64,000 bases of DNA, taken from NCBI RefSeq assembly GCF_014651855.1, contig NZ_BMXR01000002.1:310001-374000 (forward strand). The letters are read 5' to 3'. A model generated the notes under the pieces. It saw only the letters and a program-made list of their open reading frames with translations, was not told the origin of the DNA and did no database searches. The first letter of the stretch is position 1. Each line of letters begins with the position of its first letter. Source of the DNA: Saccharospirillum salsuginis. GTDB lineage: Bacteria > Pseudomonadota > Gammaproteobacteria > Pseudomonadales > Natronospirillaceae. Shown in pieces: positions 42,148-53,342 of the stretch. Both the position numbers and the translations under genes were made by a program.

Positions 42148-44094
42148 ATGGCTAAAAATCTTGTTCTCTGGCTGATCATCGCATTTGTGTTGCTGGCCGT
42201 GTTCCAGAATTTCGATATGGCTCCGACCGTCGAGGAAGTCAGCTACTCGCGCTTCGTCCAGCAAGTGGAGCAGGACCAGGTGCGGTCGGTGACCTACCAG
42301 GGCTTGACCATTCAGGGCGAGCGGCGCGACGGGTCGACCTTTACGACCGTTCGGCCACCGTACGTCGACGATTCCGAGCTGATCGACCAGATGATCGAGC
42401 ACAACGTCAACGTCGAGTCCAAACAGCCGGAGCAACAAAGCATCTGGACCCAGCTGTTGGTCGCCGCCTTCCCGATTCTGATCATCCTGGCCGTGTTCAT
42501 GTTCTTCATGCGGCAGATGCAGGGTGGCTCCGGTGGGGGCAAGGGCCCGATGAGTTTCGGCAAGAGCAAAGCCAAGATGCTCGGCGAGGACCAGATCAAG
42601 ACCACTTTCGCCGATGTGGCCGGCGTAGAAGAGGCCAAGGAAGACGTTCAAGAACTGGTGGAGTTCCTGCGCGATCCCGGAAAATACCAGCGTCTGGGCG
42701 GCAAGATTCCGCGCGGCGTTCTTATGGTGGGCCCGCCGGGTACCGGTAAAACCCTGCTCGCCAAGGCCATCGCCGGCGAGGCCAAGGTGCCGTTCTTCTC
42801 GATTTCCGGCTCGGATTTCGTCGAAATGTTCGTCGGTGTGGGTGCGTCCCGTGTTCGCGACATGTTCGATCAGGCCAAGAAACAGGCGCCTTGTATCATC
42901 TTTATCGACGAATTGGACGCCGTGGGCCGCTCCCGGGGCGTTGGCATCGGCGGCGGTAACGACGAACGTGAACAGACGTTGAACCAGTTGCTGGTGGAAA
43001 TGGATGGCTTCGAGGTGAACGACGGTGTCATCGTCATCGCCGCCACCAACCGTCCGGACGTTCTGGATCCGGCCTTGCTGCGTCCGGGTCGCTTCGACCG
43101 CCAGGTCGTGGTCGGCCTGCCCGATATTCGCGGCCGCGAACAGATCCTGCGGGTGCACATGCGCAAGGTGCCGGTGGCCGACGATGTCGAAGCCGCTGTC
43201 ATCGCGCGGGGCACGCCCGGCTTCTCCGGTGCGGACCTGGCCAACCTGGTCAACGAGGCCGCCCTGTTCTCCGCTCGTCTGAACAAGCGTGTGGTGACGA
43301 TGGAGGAGTTCGATCGGGCCAAGGACAAGATCATGATGGGCGCCGAGCGCAAATCCATGGTCATGTCCGAGAAAGAAAAGATCAATACGGCCTACCACGA
43401 GTCCGGCCACGCCATTATCGGTCGACTCGTACCGGAGCACGATCCGGTGTACAAGGTGAGCATCATCCCGCGCGGTCGGGCTCTGGGTGTGACCATGTAT
43501 CTGCCGGAGGAGGATCGCTACTCGATCAGCAAACGCCAGTTGGAGAGCCAGATCTGCAGCCTGTACGGCGGCCGTATCGCCGAAGAAATGACCAACGGCC
43601 GTGACGGTGTGACCACCGGCGCATCCAACGATATCGAACGGGCGACCCAGCTGGCGCGCAACATGGTCACCAAGTGGGGCCTGAGCGATCTGGGTGCGCA
43701 GCAGTTCGAGGAAGAGAATCAGGGCTATCTGGGCAACCAGTCTCAGATGGTTCAGGTGTCTCCGGATACGGCCCAGGCGGTGGATAACGAGATCAAGAAG
43801 ATTCTGGATCGGTGTTACAAAACAGCGTTCGATCTGCTCGAAGAGCATCGCGACAAGCTGGAAGCCATGAAGGACGCCCTGATGGAGTATGAAACCATCG
43901 ATGCGGACCAGATCGACGACATCATGAACGGTCGCAAGCCGCGTCCGCCGCGGGGCTGGAACAGCAGTGACCACACCGGTGCCGGTGGTGGTGAAGCGCC
44001 GGCGGCCGATGAAGGGGCCGACACTCAGAAAGAACCGGCCGATGCCAAGTCCGGCGACGGTGATCTGGATCGGGACGGACAAACCGAGCAGTAA
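42148..44094 (+). CDS. ftsH: ATP-dependent zinc metalloprotease FtsH
   Basis: A 648-residue membrane AAA protease for quality control and regulated proteolysis. Two membrane segments (about 4-20 and 103-121) flank a small periplasmic domain. Walker A is GPPGTGKT (195-202), Walker [10 protein letters not shown], and the zinc site HESGH starts at about residue 417, as in E. coli. The C-terminus is acidic and disordered. The ribosome site is weak (AAGGG about 20 bases away). A small AGCAGC/GCTGCT hairpin lies in the gap from rlmE. Confidence 0.96.
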   Translation: MAKNLVLWLIIAFVLLAVFQNFDMAPTVEEVSYSRFVQQVEQDQVRSVTYQGLTIQGERRDGSTFTTVRPPYVDDSELIDQMIEHNVNVESKQPEQQSIWTQLLVAAFPILIILAVFMFFMRQMQGGSGGGKGPMSFGKSKAKMLGEDQIKTTFADVAGVEEAKEDVQELVEFLRDPGKYQRLGGKIPRGVLMVGPPGTGKTLLAKAIAGEAKVPFFSISGSDFVEMFVGVGASRVRDMFDQAKKQAPCIIFIDELDAVGRSRGVGIGGGNDEREQTLNQLLVEMDGFEVNDGVIVIAATNRPDVLDPALLRPGRFDRQVVVGLPDIRGREQILRVHMRKVPVADDVEAAVIARGTPGFSGADLANLVNEAALFSARLNKRVVTMEEFDRAKDKIMMGAERKSMVMSEKEKINTAYHESGHAIIGRLVPEHDPVYKVSIIPRGRALGVTMYLPEEDRYSISKRQLESQICSLYGGRIAEEMTNGRDGVTTGASNDIERATQLARNMVTKWGLSDLGAQQFEEENQGYLGNQSQMVQVSPDTAQAVDNEIKKILDRCYKTAFDLLEEHRDKLEAMKDALMEYETIDADQIDDIMNGRKPRPPRGWNSSDHTGAGGGEAPAADEGADTQKEPADAKSGDGDLDRDGQTEQ

Positions 44095-44116
44095 GGTCAC
44101 CGATTCGAGAGTTTAG

Positions 44117-44144
44117 AACGGCGCCAAGGCGCCGTTTTTTATTT
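44117..44144 (+). terminator. rho-independent terminator of rlmE-ftsH
   Basis: AACGGCGCC (44117-44125) pairs with GGCGCCGTT (44128-44136) and is followed by TTTTATTT. Confidence 0.9.
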
Positions 44145-44168
44145 GTAGTCCAGGAGGTTAAATCCGTA

Positions 44169-44291
44169 CCCGTTGGCGGGTATGCTCTTCCGGGGACCGC
44201 TGTAAACCCGTCCATGGGCGCTTAACTTCGGCCCGGGCTGGCGCTCCAGTCCTGCCTCAGATGTCCCCTCCAGAGCATACCCGCCAACGGG
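44169..44291 (-). repeat. hairpin repeat element, copy 7
   Basis: Arms 44169-44196 and 44264-44291 pair perfectly for 20 bp, then show a 3-nt TCC/TCC internal loop and five more pairs. On the minus strand the core is GGGGACATCTGAGGC, an expanded first hairpin, CGAAGTTAAG, CGCCCATGGACGGGTTTAC and AGCGGTCCCC. Lies between the ftsH terminator and folP. Confidence 0.88.
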
Positions 44292-44336
44292 CACTACCGT
44301 CGGCAGCGCGCGAATTCTTAAAGGAGTCTCTCCAAC

Positions 44337-45212
44337 ATGACCGACCTTTCAAAATGGCCATGCGGCAATCAGACTTTGAACCTGACCGAAACCCAGGTAA
44401 TGGGCGTGTTGAACGTAACGCCGGACAGTTTTTCGGACGGTGGTCATTTCATTGGTCATGATCAGGCCTTACGGCATGCAACTGAGATGGTCGATCAGGG
44501 CGCGGCGATCATCGATATCGGTGGGGAGAGTACGCGGCCGGGAGCGACGCCGGTGAGTGTGCAGGAGGAGTTGGATCGGGTGATCCCGGTGATCGAGGCG
44601 CTGGCCGGTCGGGTGGATGCGGTGTTGTCGGTGGATACCAGCACGCCCGAGGTGATGCGTGAGGCGGCTCGGGCCGGGGTACATCTGTTGAACGATGTTC
44701 GTGCCTTATCCCGCGACGGGGCTCTCGAGGCAGCGGCCGGACTGGGCCTGCCGGTGTGTTTGATGCACATGCAGGGTCAGCCGGGGACGATGCAGTTGAA
44801 TCCGCAATATGGCGATGTGGTCGGTGAGGTGCTGCGCTATCTGGGCGATCGCATTGCGGCCTGCGAGGCGGCGGGTATGAAACGTCAACAACTTTTGGTT
44901 GACCCCGGGTTTGGCTTTGGAAAGACGGTGGGTCACAATTTGCGGCTTCTTAATGAGTTGGACCGTCTGCAGTCCCTGGGGTGTCCGATACTGGTCGGCA
45001 TGTCGCGCAAGAGTATGATCGGCGATGTGCTGGGCAAACCGGTGGACCAGCGACTCTACGGCAGTCTGGCGGTGGCCGTGGCCGCCGCGATGAAGGGCGC
45101 GGCCATTGTGCGGGTGCACGATGTGGCCGAGACGGTCGACGCCATCACCATGATCAACGCGATGAGACAGTCGGGTCAGGACCCGGCCGTCAACGGAGAA
45201 CCCAAAGCGTGA
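44337..45212 (+). CDS. folP: dihydropteroate synthase
   Basis: A 291-residue TIM-barrel enzyme that condenses p-aminobenzoate with the pterin diphosphate in folate synthesis; it is the sulfonamide target. [15 protein letters not shown] and [11 protein letters not shown] are the two signature blocks, and DPGFGFGKT and GMSRKSMIG are also intact. AAAGGAG precedes the ATG. The stop overlaps the glmM start by 4 bp (GTGA). Confidence 0.96.
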   Translation: MTDLSKWPCGNQTLNLTETQVMGVLNVTPDSFSDGGHFIGHDQALRHATEMVDQGAAIIDIGGESTRPGATPVSVQEELDRVIPVIEALAGRVDAVLSVDTSTPEVMREAARAGVHLLNDVRALSRDGALEAAAGLGLPVCLMHMQGQPGTMQLNPQYGDVVGEVLRYLGDRIAACEAAGMKRQQLLVDPGFGFGKTVGHNLRLLNELDRLQSLGCPILVGMSRKSMIGDVLGKPVDQRLYGSLAVAVAAAMKGAAIVRVHDVAETVDAITMINAMRQSGQDPAVNGEPKA

Positions 45213-46558
45213 CCAAGGATAAACAGTATTTCGGAACCGACGGCATCCGCGGACGGGTGGGCGACGGTGTCATTACCCCTGAATTCATTCTCAAGCTCGG
45301 CTGGGCGGCCGGTCGGGTCTTTTCCAATGGAACCAAGGGCAAGATCCTGATTGGCAAGGATACGCGCATATCCGGCTACATGTTCGAATCCGCGCTGGAG
45401 GCGGGTTTGTCGGCGGCCGGATGCGATACGTTGATTGTCGGCCCGATGCCGACTCCGGCCATCGCCTATCTGACCCGGGCGTTCCATGCCGACGCCGGCA
45501 TCGTGATTTCGGCCTCGCACAACCCCTTTTATGACAATGGCATCAAATTCTTCTCGGAGAACGGGACCAAATTGCCCGACGAGCTGGAATTGGCCATTGA
45601 AGCCGAGCTCGAAAAAACACTGACCACGGCCGAGAGCGACCGATTGGGCAAGGCCCAGCGCATCGATGACGCCGGTGGGCGGTATGTGGAATTCTGCAAG
45701 AGCACCTCGGGTTATCTGGACCTCGAGGGCATGAAGATTGTTCTCGATTGCGCGCACGGCGCGACCTACGACGTGGCTCCCAAGGTGTTCCGCGAATTGG
45801 GTGCCCAGGTGATCTCCATCGGCACTCGGCCCGACGGGCTCAACATCAATGAGGAGGTGGGGTCGACCCACCCGGCGGCGTTGCAGCGGGCTGTATTGGA
45901 GCAAAAAGCCGATCTGGGCATCGCGTTCGACGGCGACGGCGACCGCGTCCTGATGGTCGACAACGAGGGTGAGCTGGTCGATGGCGATGAACTGCTGTTT
46001 ATCCTCGCGACCCATCTCAAACAGCAGGGTTTGCTGAATGGTGACGGCATCGTCGGCACCCTGATGACCAACCTCGGGCTGGAAGTGGCCCTCAAGAAGG
46101 AAGGCATCGACCTGGTTCGGGCCAAGGTGGGCGACCGTTACGTAATGGAGCAGTTAAATGAGCGCGACTGGATCCTCGGCGGGGAAAGCTCCGGCCACCT
46201 GGTCTGCAAGCATGTGACCACGACAGGTGACGGTATCGTTTCGGCCCTGCAGGTTCTGAGCGGTCTGCGCAGCGCCGATCAAACACTGGCCCAGGCGAAA
46301 TCGGGCATGCGCAAATTCCCGCAGGTGATGATTAACGTCCGGATGCCGGTCAAGATGGACGTCATGTCACTGGCCTCGGTGGCCGATGCCGTTACCGAAG
46401 CTGAACGGGTGCTCGGCGATGCCGGCCGGGTGTTGCTGCGTCCTTCCGGTACCGAACCGGTGGTGCGGGTTATGGTCGAAGGTGAGGATGTCGGCCTGGT
46501 TAAACGTACCTGCAATGAGTTGGCGGACCAGGTCGAGGAGGCCGTCAGTCAGGCCTGA
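45209..46558 (+). CDS. glmM: phosphoglucosamine mutase
   Basis: A 449-residue mutase that converts glucosamine-6-phosphate to glucosamine-1-phosphate for cell-wall precursors. The active serine is in [13 protein letters not shown], the metal loop is DGDGDR, and the phosphate site is [11 protein letters not shown]. The GTG at 45209, overlapping the folP stop, gives the family N-terminus ([12 protein letters not shown]) and length; the frame open further upstream is a shadow of folP. folP-glmM is a conserved pair. Confidence 0.96.
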   Translation: MTKDKQYFGTDGIRGRVGDGVITPEFILKLGWAAGRVFSNGTKGKILIGKDTRISGYMFESALEAGLSAAGCDTLIVGPMPTPAIAYLTRAFHADAGIVISASHNPFYDNGIKFFSENGTKLPDELELAIEAELEKTLTTAESDRLGKAQRIDDAGGRYVEFCKSTSGYLDLEGMKIVLDCAHGATYDVAPKVFRELGAQVISIGTRPDGLNINEEVGSTHPAALQRAVLEQKADLGIAFDGDGDRVLMVDNEGELVDGDELLFILATHLKQQGLLNGDGIVGTLMTNLGLEVALKKEGIDLVRAKVGDRYVMEQLNERDWILGGESSGHLVCKHVTTTGDGIVSALQVLSGLRSADQTLAQAKSGMRKFPQVMINVRMPVKMDVMSLASVADAVTEAERVLGDAGRVLLRPSGTEPVVRVMVEGEDVGLVKRTCNELADQVEEAVSQA

Positions 46559-46625
46559 ATCGGTCCGGATTCGCTAACCTGTTGTTTTAAAACCACTCTT
46601 TTTACTCAATTGATGCAAAACGCGG

Positions 46626-46654
46626 TTGCCCGGGCGCACGAAAGACAGTACACT
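46626..46654 (+). promoter_or_regulatory. candidate tpiA promoter
   Basis: TTGCCC (46626-46631) and TACACT (46649-46654) are 17 bp apart, 27 bp before the tpiA start codon and directly upstream of its AAGGAGG. Confidence 0.5.
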
Positions 46655-46680
46655 CTGCGCCCGCTTTAAGGAGGTCAGCG

Positions 46681-47436
46681 ATGCGACGCAAACTGGTAGC
46701 AGCGAACTGGAAAATGAATGGGGACAAGGCGACTGTAGAGAGTCTGTTGTCCGAATTCGTCCAGAATGTCGACGGCCAGTCGATCGATGCGGTCGTATTT
46801 CCTCCGGCACTGTATGTTGGCCAGGTTGCGGACAAGCTGGCCGGTTCGGGTATCGAATTCGGGACCCAGAACGTGCATCACGCCGATAAGGGCGCCTTCA
46901 CCGGCGAACTGTCGTTGTCGATGGTGAAAGAGTTCGGGTGCCGTTATGTATTGGTTGGGCACTCCGAGCGCCGTGAGCTGTTCGGCGAAGACGATGCGTT
47001 GGTGGCCGACAAGGTCGCCGCCGCGCTTGCCGCGGACGTAACACCGATGTTGTGCGTCGGCGAAACGCTGGAGCAGCGCGAGCAAGGCGTTACCGAAAAG
47101 GTCGTGGGCGGTCAGATTCAAGCCGTTCTGGACAAGGTCGGGATCGCGGCGTTCGAGCGTATCGTGATCGCGTATGAGCCGGTCTGGGCCATCGGTACCG
47201 GCAAGACGGCCACTCCGGAGCAGGCTCAGGAAGTGCATGCGTTTATTCGCAAGCAACTGGCCGGTTCGGATGAAAGCGTCGCCCGGAAGTGTCGTCTGCT
47301 CTATGGTGGCAGCGTCAAGGCGGCCAACGCGCAAGAATTGTTCAAGCAGCCTGATATCGACGGTGGGCTGGTCGGCGGCGCCTCTCTGCTGGCCGATGAG
47401 TTCATCGCCATTTGCCAGGCCGCGAAAGAGGCGTAA
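46681..47436 (+). CDS. tpiA: triosephosphate isomerase
   Basis: A 251-residue glycolytic enzyme that interconverts dihydroxyacetone phosphate and glyceraldehyde-3-phosphate. The N-terminal AANWKMNG carries the catalytic Asn and Lys, VGHSERRE the catalytic His, and AYEPVWAIGTGK the catalytic Glu and mobile loop. AAGGAGG lies seven bases upstream. secG begins 5 bp after the stop. Confidence 0.97.
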   Translation: MRRKLVAANWKMNGDKATVESLLSEFVQNVDGQSIDAVVFPPALYVGQVADKLAGSGIEFGTQNVHHADKGAFTGELSLSMVKEFGCRYVLVGHSERRELFGEDDALVADKVAAALAADVTPMLCVGETLEQREQGVTEKVVGGQIQAVLDKVGIAAFERIVIAYEPVWAIGTGKTATPEQAQEVHAFIRKQLAGSDESVARKCRLLYGGSVKAANAQELFKQPDIDGGLVGGASLLADEFIAICQAAKEA

Positions 47437-47441
47437 CGCAT

Positions 47442-47801
47442 ATGATGGTTGAGAATTTAGTACTGGTGGTGCACGTGGTGTTGGCCGTAGCCCTGGTGGG
47501 CTTCGTGTTGATCCAGCGCGGCAAGGGCGCCGATGCCGGCGCCTCGTTCGGCGGTGGTGCATCCCAGACCGTTTTCGGTAGCGGTGGTAGCGGTAATTTT
47601 CTGACCCGCACCACGGCTATCCTGGCGACCGGTTTCTTCCTGACAAGCTTTGGGCTGGCCTATGTGGCCAAGCAAAAAGCCGAAGGTCTGGATGATCTCG
47701 GTCTGGACATCCCTGCGGCGGAGCAGACCACCGAATCGCAGGAAGTCCCGGCTGGGGAAGAAAGCAGTGGCAGCAGTGTCACTGAAATCCCCGCCGAGTA
47801 A
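47442..47801 (+). CDS. secG: preprotein translocase subunit SecG
   Basis: A 119-residue SecG of the SecYEG channel. Two membrane segments (about 4-22 and 53-71) flank the cytoplasmic signature LIQRGKGADAGASFGGGASQ then TVFGSGGSGNF. ATG 47442 and ATG 47445 are both possible; a longer frame from 47412 lies inside tpiA. The tail is acidic. A tRNA-Leu gene begins 7 bp after the stop, so the two are probably co-transcribed. Confidence 0.95.
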   Translation: MMVENLVLVVHVVLAVALVGFVLIQRGKGADAGASFGGGASQTVFGSGGSGNFLTRTTAILATGFFLTSFGLAYVAKQKAEGLDDLGLDIPAAEQTTESQEVPAGEESSGSSVTEIPAE

Positions 47802-47808
47802 CGCTTTT

Positions 47809-47895
47809 GCCGACGTGGTGGAATTGGTAGACACGCCATCTTGAGGGGGTGGTGGGCTTTAGCCCGTGCTAGTTCGAGTCTAGTCGTCGGCACCA
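47809..47895 (+). tRNA. leuU: tRNA-Leu (anticodon GAG)
   Basis: 87 nt with CCA encoded. The acceptor GCCGACG pairs with CGTCGGC; the anticodon loop TTGAGGG has GAG at 47843-47845; there is a long variable arm as in class II tRNAs, and a GTTCGAGTC T-loop. Placement between secG and tRNA-fMet is conserved in gammaproteobacteria. Confidence 0.97.
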
Positions 47896-47899
47896 ATAC

Positions 47900-47929
47900 A
47901 AAGGCCTGTTCATCAGGCCTTTTCTTTTT
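47900..47929 (+). terminator. terminator after tRNA-Leu
   Basis: AAAGGCCTG and CAGGCCTTT form the stem around TTCAT, followed by TCTTTTT. It ends the tpiA-secG-tRNA-Leu unit. Confidence 0.85.
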
Positions 47930-47979
47930 ATGCGGAGACCGCATATCGGGCACGGATTGCCCGGTCTTGGTTTCGGCCC

Positions 47980-48008
47980 TTGAAAGTCCGGCGCTGCATC
48001 CCTATAAT
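47980..48008 (+). promoter_or_regulatory. strong promoter of the tRNA-fMet/rimP unit
   Basis: TTGAAA (47980-47985), a 17-bp spacer and a perfect TATAAT (48003-48008) are followed by a GC-rich discriminator GCGCGCCGCC typical of stringently controlled stable-RNA promoters. Confidence 0.8.
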
Positions 48009-48052
48009 GCGCGCCGCCTGACGCGGTTTATGCGCGTTTGGAAAGAGTTTGT

Positions 48053-48140
48053 TGCGGGGTGGAGCAGTCTGGTAGCTCGTTGGGCTCCCCACCCCGAAAG
48101 AGCCGAAGGGAGTCACCGACCTTCGGCTTATGAGCCCGAC
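48053..48140 (+). pseudogene. truncated initiator-tRNA copy with an inverted anticodon-arm segment
   Basis: Bases 48053-48087 repeat the first 35 nt of the intact tRNA-fMet at 48180, with one mismatch. After that the sequence is unrelated, with no T-arm or CCA. At 48120-48140 a 21-nt segment is the reverse complement of the tRNA-fMet anticodon arm (48206-48226), with two mismatches, and the pieces can fold together: GGGCTC with GAGCCC, enclosing GCCGAAGG/CCTTCGGC. It lies between the promoter and the intact tRNA, so it should be transcribed as leader. Confidence 0.75.
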
Positions 48141-48179
48141 CACGGAGAGTGGCTAGGGTATTCGGTGGCAAAGGTTTAG

Positions 48180-48256
<77 letters not shown>

Positions 48257-48408
48257 ATTGTATCGGCGATCACTGGGAGTGACGCCCGGCGTTGAGACCA
48301 CGGGTACGACGCCTGGTCTACGGACCATACGGAAGCCAGAGGGCCTTCCGTCGCAGAGAGCGGTCCGTGTGACCCGTTTTTGGAGCCCCTCATTGAAGGG
48401 GCTTTTTT
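48257..48408 (+). ncRNA. rimP leader with attenuator-type terminator
   Basis: Between tRNA-fMet and rimP lies a structured leader ending in AGCCCCT-cattga-AGGGGCTTTTTT (48384-48408), an intrinsic terminator more than 200 bp before rimP. A gammaproteobacterial rimP leader with this layout has been described as a putative attenuator of rimP-nusA-infB, and the position fits; I did not match its secondary structure in detail. From here to 48621 no gene is seen. A 13-bp direct repeat TGTACATGGAGGT occurs at 48408-48420 and 48472-48484. Confidence 0.6.
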
Positions 48409-48621
48409 GTACATGGAGGTCTTTACTTCGCGAAGCGCGGGCGTTCCGACGCCTTGGGGTGCAAGCGAATGTGTACATGGAGGTACTGTCGAGATCAGAT
48501 TGCACGATTGATCTGGGCCTGCGGAGCCAGCGGAAGGTGTTGGTTCCAAAGTTGCCCTTTTTTTGTCTTTGAAAAAAGTGAGGCCATCGGCGCAGCGCCG
48601 TGGCCCAATTAGAGGTAATAG

Positions 48622-49083
48622 ATGGCGAAAGTCGATGAACTCAAGGTATTGCTGGATCCCGTGGTAACGGGTCTGGGCTATGTGTTCTGGGGGGTGGAAT
48701 ATGCTTCTCAGGGCAAACACAGCACCTTGCGGGTGTTCATCGACCATGAAGACGGCATCAATGTTGACCAGTGTGCCGAGGTCAGCCATCAGATCAGCGC
48801 CGTCATGGACGTTGAAGATCCGATCGCCCAGAACTATACGCTGGAAGTCTCCTCCCCCGGCATGGACCGTCCCCTGTTTACCCTGGAACAGTACGCCGCC
48901 TACATCGGCGAGTGGGTCAATGTCCGGCTGCGCGCACCCTTCGAAGGCCGTCGCAAATTCAAGGGGGTGTTGACCGCCATCGAGGATCAGGATGTTTGCG
49001 TCACCGTCGACGGGACCGATTACCTGCTGCCGATCGAAAGCATCGAGAAAGCGAACCTGATTCCCAATTTCGACAAAAAATAA
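48622..49083 (+). CDS. rimP: ribosome maturation factor RimP
   Basis: A 153-residue factor needed for 30S subunit maturation. [39 protein letters not shown], and [14 protein letters not shown] are the family blocks, followed by the C-terminal SH3-like domain ending [19 protein letters not shown] precedes the ATG. First protein gene of the rimP-nusA-infB operon; nusA follows after 82 bp. Confidence 0.96.
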   Translation: MAKVDELKVLLDPVVTGLGYVFWGVEYASQGKHSTLRVFIDHEDGINVDQCAEVSHQISAVMDVEDPIAQNYTLEVSSPGMDRPLFTLEQYAAYIGEWVNVRLRAPFEGRRKFKGVLTAIEDQDVCVTVDGTDYLLPIESIEKANLIPNFDKK

Positions 49084-49165
49084 GTGCGGCGCAACCGCAT
49101 ACAGAACATAGCGATTCAACCGAAAGGAAAGCCCGGTACAGTCCGGCAAACGAGAGGCTGAGACG

Positions 49166-50659
49166 ATGAGCAAAGAAATTCTCCTGGTCGTGGACGCGGT
49201 AGCGAACGAAAAGGGTGTGTCCCGCGAGGTCATCTTTGACGCCATGGAGCTCGCACTGGCCGCGGCCGCCAAGAAGCGTTTCGACGAGGAAGGCGAGGCG
49301 GATATTCATGTGGTCATCGACCGCAAGACCGGCGAGTACGAGACCTTTCGCCGCTGGACCGTTCGGGACAACGAAGCTGTGCCGACCCTGGGATCCGAGT
49401 GGACACTGGAAGAGGCGCACGAAGTCGACAAATCGCTGCAACCGGGCGATATCTACGAAGAAAAGATCGAAAACGCCGGTTTTGGTCGCATCAGCGCCCA
49501 GGCCGCGAAACAGATCATCGTGCAGAAAGTGCGCGAAGCCGAGCGCGCCAAGATCGTCGAGCAATACCGTGAACGCGTCGGTGAAATGGTGCTGGGGACC
49601 GTCAAGAAGGTCACCCGTGACAACATCATCGTCGATCTGGGAAATAACGCCGAAGCCGTGTTGCCGCGCGAGGAAGTGATCGGGCGCGAAACCTTCCGCA
49701 TCGGCGATCGGATGCGGGCGGTTCTGCAAGGCGTACGCGCCGAAGGCCGTGGACCGCAGCTGGTTCTCAGCCGAGCCAGCAACGAGATGTTGATTGAGCT
49801 GTTCCGCATCGAGGTGCCGGAGATCCAGGAAGAAGTGATCGAGATTCGCGGTTGCGCCCGGGACCCGGGTTCACGCGCCAAAATCGCCGTGAAGACCAAC
49901 GACGGTCGTATCGACCCGGTCGGGGCCTGCGTCGGTATGCGCGGTTCCCGTGTGCAAGCGGTGTCCAACGAACTGAACAACGAACGGGTCGACATCATCC
50001 TGTGGGACGATAACCCGGCACAATTGGTGATTAACGCCATGGCGCCGGCCGAAGTGGCATCCATCGTCATGGACGAGGACACCCACACCATGGATGTGGC
50101 GGTCGCGTCCGACAATCTGGCCATCGCCATCGGCCGCAACGGCCAGAACGTTCGGCTGGCCAGTGACCTGACGGGCTGGACCATCAACGTGATGACCGAA
50201 GAGGAAGCCGGCGAGAAGCAGGAAGAGGAAGCCGGTCAACTGGTTCGTTACTTCGAAGAGAAGCTGGATGTCGATGAAGACATCGCGGCCGTACTGGTCG
50301 AGGAAGGCTTCACCACTCTGGAAGAAGTGGCCTATGTGCCGCTGGAGGAAATGCTAGGCATTGAAGGCTTTGACGAGGATATGGTCCAGGAGCTGCGTCA
50401 ACGCGCCAAGGACGTACTCCTGACGCTCGAATTGGCGAGCGAAGAGCAACTGGACTCCGCCGAACCCAGTGAGGATTTGCTCAATATGGACGGCATGGAC
50501 GACCACCTGGCCCGTGTCCTGGCCAGCAAAGGTATCAGTACGATGGAAGATTTGGCGGAACAGAGTATCGATGACCTGATGGACATCGATGATATGGACG
50601 AGGAACGTGCCGGTCAGTTGATTATGGCAGCACGGGCGCCTTGGTTTGAGAACGAGTAA
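49166..50659 (+). CDS. nusA: transcription termination/antitermination protein NusA
   Basis: A 497-residue RNA polymerase-binding factor for pausing, termination and antitermination. The N-terminal domain (1-125) is followed by S1 (about 135-200), two KH domains (about 230-345, with [13 protein letters not shown] and [12 protein letters not shown]) and two acidic C-terminal repeats (about 365-425 and 440-495), which in E. coli bind alphaCTD and lambda N. Length matches E. coli (495). Confidence 0.96.
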   Translation: MSKEILLVVDAVANEKGVSREVIFDAMELALAAAAKKRFDEEGEADIHVVIDRKTGEYETFRRWTVRDNEAVPTLGSEWTLEEAHEVDKSLQPGDIYEEKIENAGFGRISAQAAKQIIVQKVREAERAKIVEQYRERVGEMVLGTVKKVTRDNIIVDLGNNAEAVLPREEVIGRETFRIGDRMRAVLQGVRAEGRGPQLVLSRASNEMLIELFRIEVPEIQEEVIEIRGCARDPGSRAKIAVKTNDGRIDPVGACVGMRGSRVQAVSNELNNERVDIILWDDNPAQLVINAMAPAEVASIVMDEDTHTMDVAVASDNLAIAIGRNGQNVRLASDLTGWTINVMTEEEAGEKQEEEAGQLVRYFEEKLDVDEDIAAVLVEEGFTTLEEVAYVPLEEMLGIEGFDEDMVQELRQRAKDVLLTLELASEEQLDSAEPSEDLLNMDGMDDHLARVLASKGISTMEDLAEQSIDDLMDIDDMDEERAGQLIMAARAPWFENE

Positions 50660-50678
50660 TCACGGGTAGGAGGAATCC

Positions 50679-53291
50679 ATGGCAGAAGTCACCGTTAAAC
50701 AACTGGCGGAAAGCGTTGGTACACCCGTTGATCGTTTATTGAAACAGATGAGCGATGCTGGTCTGCCGCATAAAGCCGAAAGCGATGCGGTCAGTGACGA
50801 CCAGAAACAGACCCTGTTGACGTACCTGAAGACCAGTCACGGCGAAAACAGCGGGTCACCCAAAAAGATCACCCTGAAACGCAAAGTCACCACCCAATTG
50901 AAAACCGGTGGTGGCGGGCGCGGCAAGACCGTCAGCATCGAGGTGCGCAAAAAGCGCACCTATGTGAAGCGCGATGCGGCCGAGGGCGCCGAAGCACCCA
51001 GCCAGGCCGAGCCGACACCGGCGGCCGATTCCATTGCCAGCCGTCGTGCCGAAGAGGACGCCAAGCTGGAAGCGGCTCGCCAACGCGACGCCGAGGAAAA
51101 GGCCCGTGAGGAAGCGGCACGTAAGGAAACGGCTGAGAAAGAAGCCGCCGAGCCTGCCGCTGCGGAAAAGAAAGCCAAACCGGAAGCCAAGAAAGCCAAG
51201 GCCGAGCCGGAAGAGGTTGATCCGAAACTCGCGGTTGCCGAAGCCGAAGCCAAGATGGCCAAGGAAGACCGCACCAGCGACAAGAAGAAGCACAAGACCG
51301 AAAAACCGATCCGTGTCGATGATGGCCCCGCAGCCGATGCCCGCAAGGCCGGTCACAAGAAGGGTGGCAAGCGAGCCGAAGTGGCTCAGCGCAGCGCAAC
51401 CGGTCGTGGTGGCAACAAGCATCAGCAAATGTTGTCGGCGTTGAACGAAGGCGAAGGCTTCGGCCGCCGTCGTCGTCCGAAGAAAGGCCACGGCAAGAAG
51501 CGCGATCACCAGTTCGAACGTCCGACCGCACCGGTCGTACGCGAAGTGCAACTGGGCGAGGCGATCACTGTGTCCGACCTGGCTCAACAGATGTCGGTCA
51601 AGGCCGCCGAAGTGGTCAAGATCCTGTTCAAGATGGGTGTCATGGTCACCGTGAACCAGAGCATCGATCAGGACACCGCCATTCTGGTCATCGAGGAAAT
51701 GGGTCACAAGTACACCATCGTCAACGAGAATGCGATGGAAGACGATGTGATGGAAGTGACCTACGAAGGTGAAGAGTCTCCGCGTGCGCCGGTCGTCACC
51801 GTCATGGGTCACGTCGACCACGGTAAGACCAGTCTGCTGGATCACATTCGCCGCACCCGGGTCACCGCCGGCGAGTCCGGTGGTATTACCCAGCATATCG
51901 GTGCCTACCACGTGGAAACCGGCAAGGGGATGATTACCTTCCTCGATACACCGGGCCACGAAGCGTTCACCGCCATGCGCGCCCGCGGTGCCCAGGCGAC
52001 GGACGTGGTTATTCTGGTTGTGGCGGCCGACGACGGTGTCATGCCGCAAACCGAAGAAGCCATTCAGCACGCCAAGGCGGCCGGTGTTCCGATCATCGTG
52101 GCCATCAACAAGATGGACAAGGAAGGTGCCGACCCGGATCGTGTGATCAACGAACTGGCGCAGCGGGAAGTTATTCCCGAAGACTGGGGCGGTGACACCC
52201 AATTCGTCAAGGTGTCCGCACACAGCGGTTTGGGCATCGATGAGCTGCTGGACGGTGTCCTGCTGCAGTCCGAAATGCTCGAATTGAAGGCTCACTACGA
52301 AGGCCCGGGCAAGGGTGTCGTGGTCGAATCGAGTCTGGACAAGGGTCGCGGCGCTGTCGCCACTGTTCTGGTCCAGTCCGGTCGTTTGAGCAAAGGCGAT
52401 GTGGTTCTGGCCGGACACTTCTACGGCAAGGTTCGGGCCCTGCTGGATGAAACCGGCAAGCAGGTCGAGCATGCTGGCCCATCCATTCCGGTCGAGATCC
52501 TCGGCCTGAACGGCACTCCGGATGCCGGTGACGAGTTTGTTGTCGTCGATAGCGAACGGGATGCCCGTGAAGTCGCCGAAATGCGCAGCGAACGCAGCAA
52601 GGAGTCCATGCAGGCTCAGCAACAGGCGGCCAAGCTGGATGCTTTGTTCCAGGGCATGGGTTCCGATGAACAGAAGAACCTCAATGTCGTCGTCAAGGCC
52701 GACGTTCGCGGTTCACTGGAAGCCATCAACGCCTCCCTGCAGAAATTGAGCACGGATGAGGTGAAGGTCAACATCGTCGCCAGCGGCGTGGGTGCGATCT
52801 CCGAGTCCGACGCGAACCTGGCGATCACCGCCGGCGCTGTGGTCTTCGGTTTCAACGTCCGTGCCACCGGCAAGGCGCGTCAGGTTATCGAACAGGCCGG
52901 CCTTGATCTGCGTTACTACAACGTGATCTACGACCTGATCGACGACGTCAAGGCGGCGATGAGCGGCTTGTTGTCACCGGATCTGCGTGAGGAAATCGTC
53001 GGTCTGGCCGAAGTGCGCGATGTCTTCAATTCACCCAAGTTCGGTCAGGTGGCCGGGTGTATGGTGATCGAGGGCACGGTGTACCGGAACAAGAAGATCC
53101 GCGTATTGCGTGATGAAGTGGTGATCTACGAAGGCGAACTCGAATCGCTGCGGCGCTATAAGGACGATGTCCAGGACGTGCGGCAGGGTATGGAGTGCGG
53201 CATCGGCGTCAAGAACTACAATGACGTCAAGGCCGGCGACAAGATCGAGGTCTTCGACGTGAAGGAAGTGGCTCGCAGCATCGACGATTGA
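50679..53291 (+). CDS. infB: translation initiation factor IF-2
   Basis: An 870-residue GTPase that brings initiator tRNA to the 30S subunit. An N-terminal IF2-N domain precedes a long charged Ala/Glu/Lys-rich linker (about 90-265). A second IF2-N follows, then the G domain with [19 protein letters not shown] and NKMD, and domains II-IV. AGGAGG stands seven bases before the ATG. Encoded just downstream of initiator tRNA, its substrate. rbfA follows after a 218-bp gap that contains a repeat. Confidence 0.97.
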   Translation: MAEVTVKQLAESVGTPVDRLLKQMSDAGLPHKAESDAVSDDQKQTLLTYLKTSHGENSGSPKKITLKRKVTTQLKTGGGGRGKTVSIEVRKKRTYVKRDAAEGAEAPSQAEPTPAADSIASRRAEEDAKLEAARQRDAEEKAREEAARKETAEKEAAEPAAAEKKAKPEAKKAKAEPEEVDPKLAVAEAEAKMAKEDRTSDKKKHKTEKPIRVDDGPAADARKAGHKKGGKRAEVAQRSATGRGGNKHQQMLSALNEGEGFGRRRRPKKGHGKKRDHQFERPTAPVVREVQLGEAITVSDLAQQMSVKAAEVVKILFKMGVMVTVNQSIDQDTAILVIEEMGHKYTIVNENAMEDDVMEVTYEGEESPRAPVVTVMGHVDHGKTSLLDHIRRTRVTAGESGGITQHIGAYHVETGKGMITFLDTPGHEAFTAMRARGAQATDVVILVVAADDGVMPQTEEAIQHAKAAGVPIIVAINKMDKEGADPDRVINELAQREVIPEDWGGDTQFVKVSAHSGLGIDELLDGVLLQSEMLELKAHYEGPGKGVVVESSLDKGRGAVATVLVQSGRLSKGDVVLAGHFYGKVRALLDETGKQVEHAGPSIPVEILGLNGTPDAGDEFVVVDSERDAREVAEMRSERSKESMQAQQQAAKLDALFQGMGSDEQKNLNVVVKADVRGSLEAINASLQKLSTDEVKVNIVASGVGAISESDANLAITAGAVVFGFNVRATGKARQVIEQAGLDLRYYNVIYDLIDDVKAAMSGLLSPDLREEIVGLAEVRDVFNSPKFGQVAGCMVIEGTVYRNKKIRVLRDEVVIYEGELESLRRYKDDVQDVRQGMECGIGVKNYNDVKAGDKIEVFDVKEVARSIDD

Positions 53292-53342
53292 TGTCGTTGA
53301 GTGCCTGGGTCGGGGTGGGGGCCATTGGGGCCGCCCACCAGC

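Noticed and set aside
44981..45208. N-terminal extension of glmM
   Set aside because: The extra 76 codons lie inside folP in another frame; the GTG at 45209 gives the family start and length.
48258..48572. Open frame of 104 codons after tRNA-fMet
   Set aside because: It spans the terminator and the leader, shows no motif and has no ribosome site.
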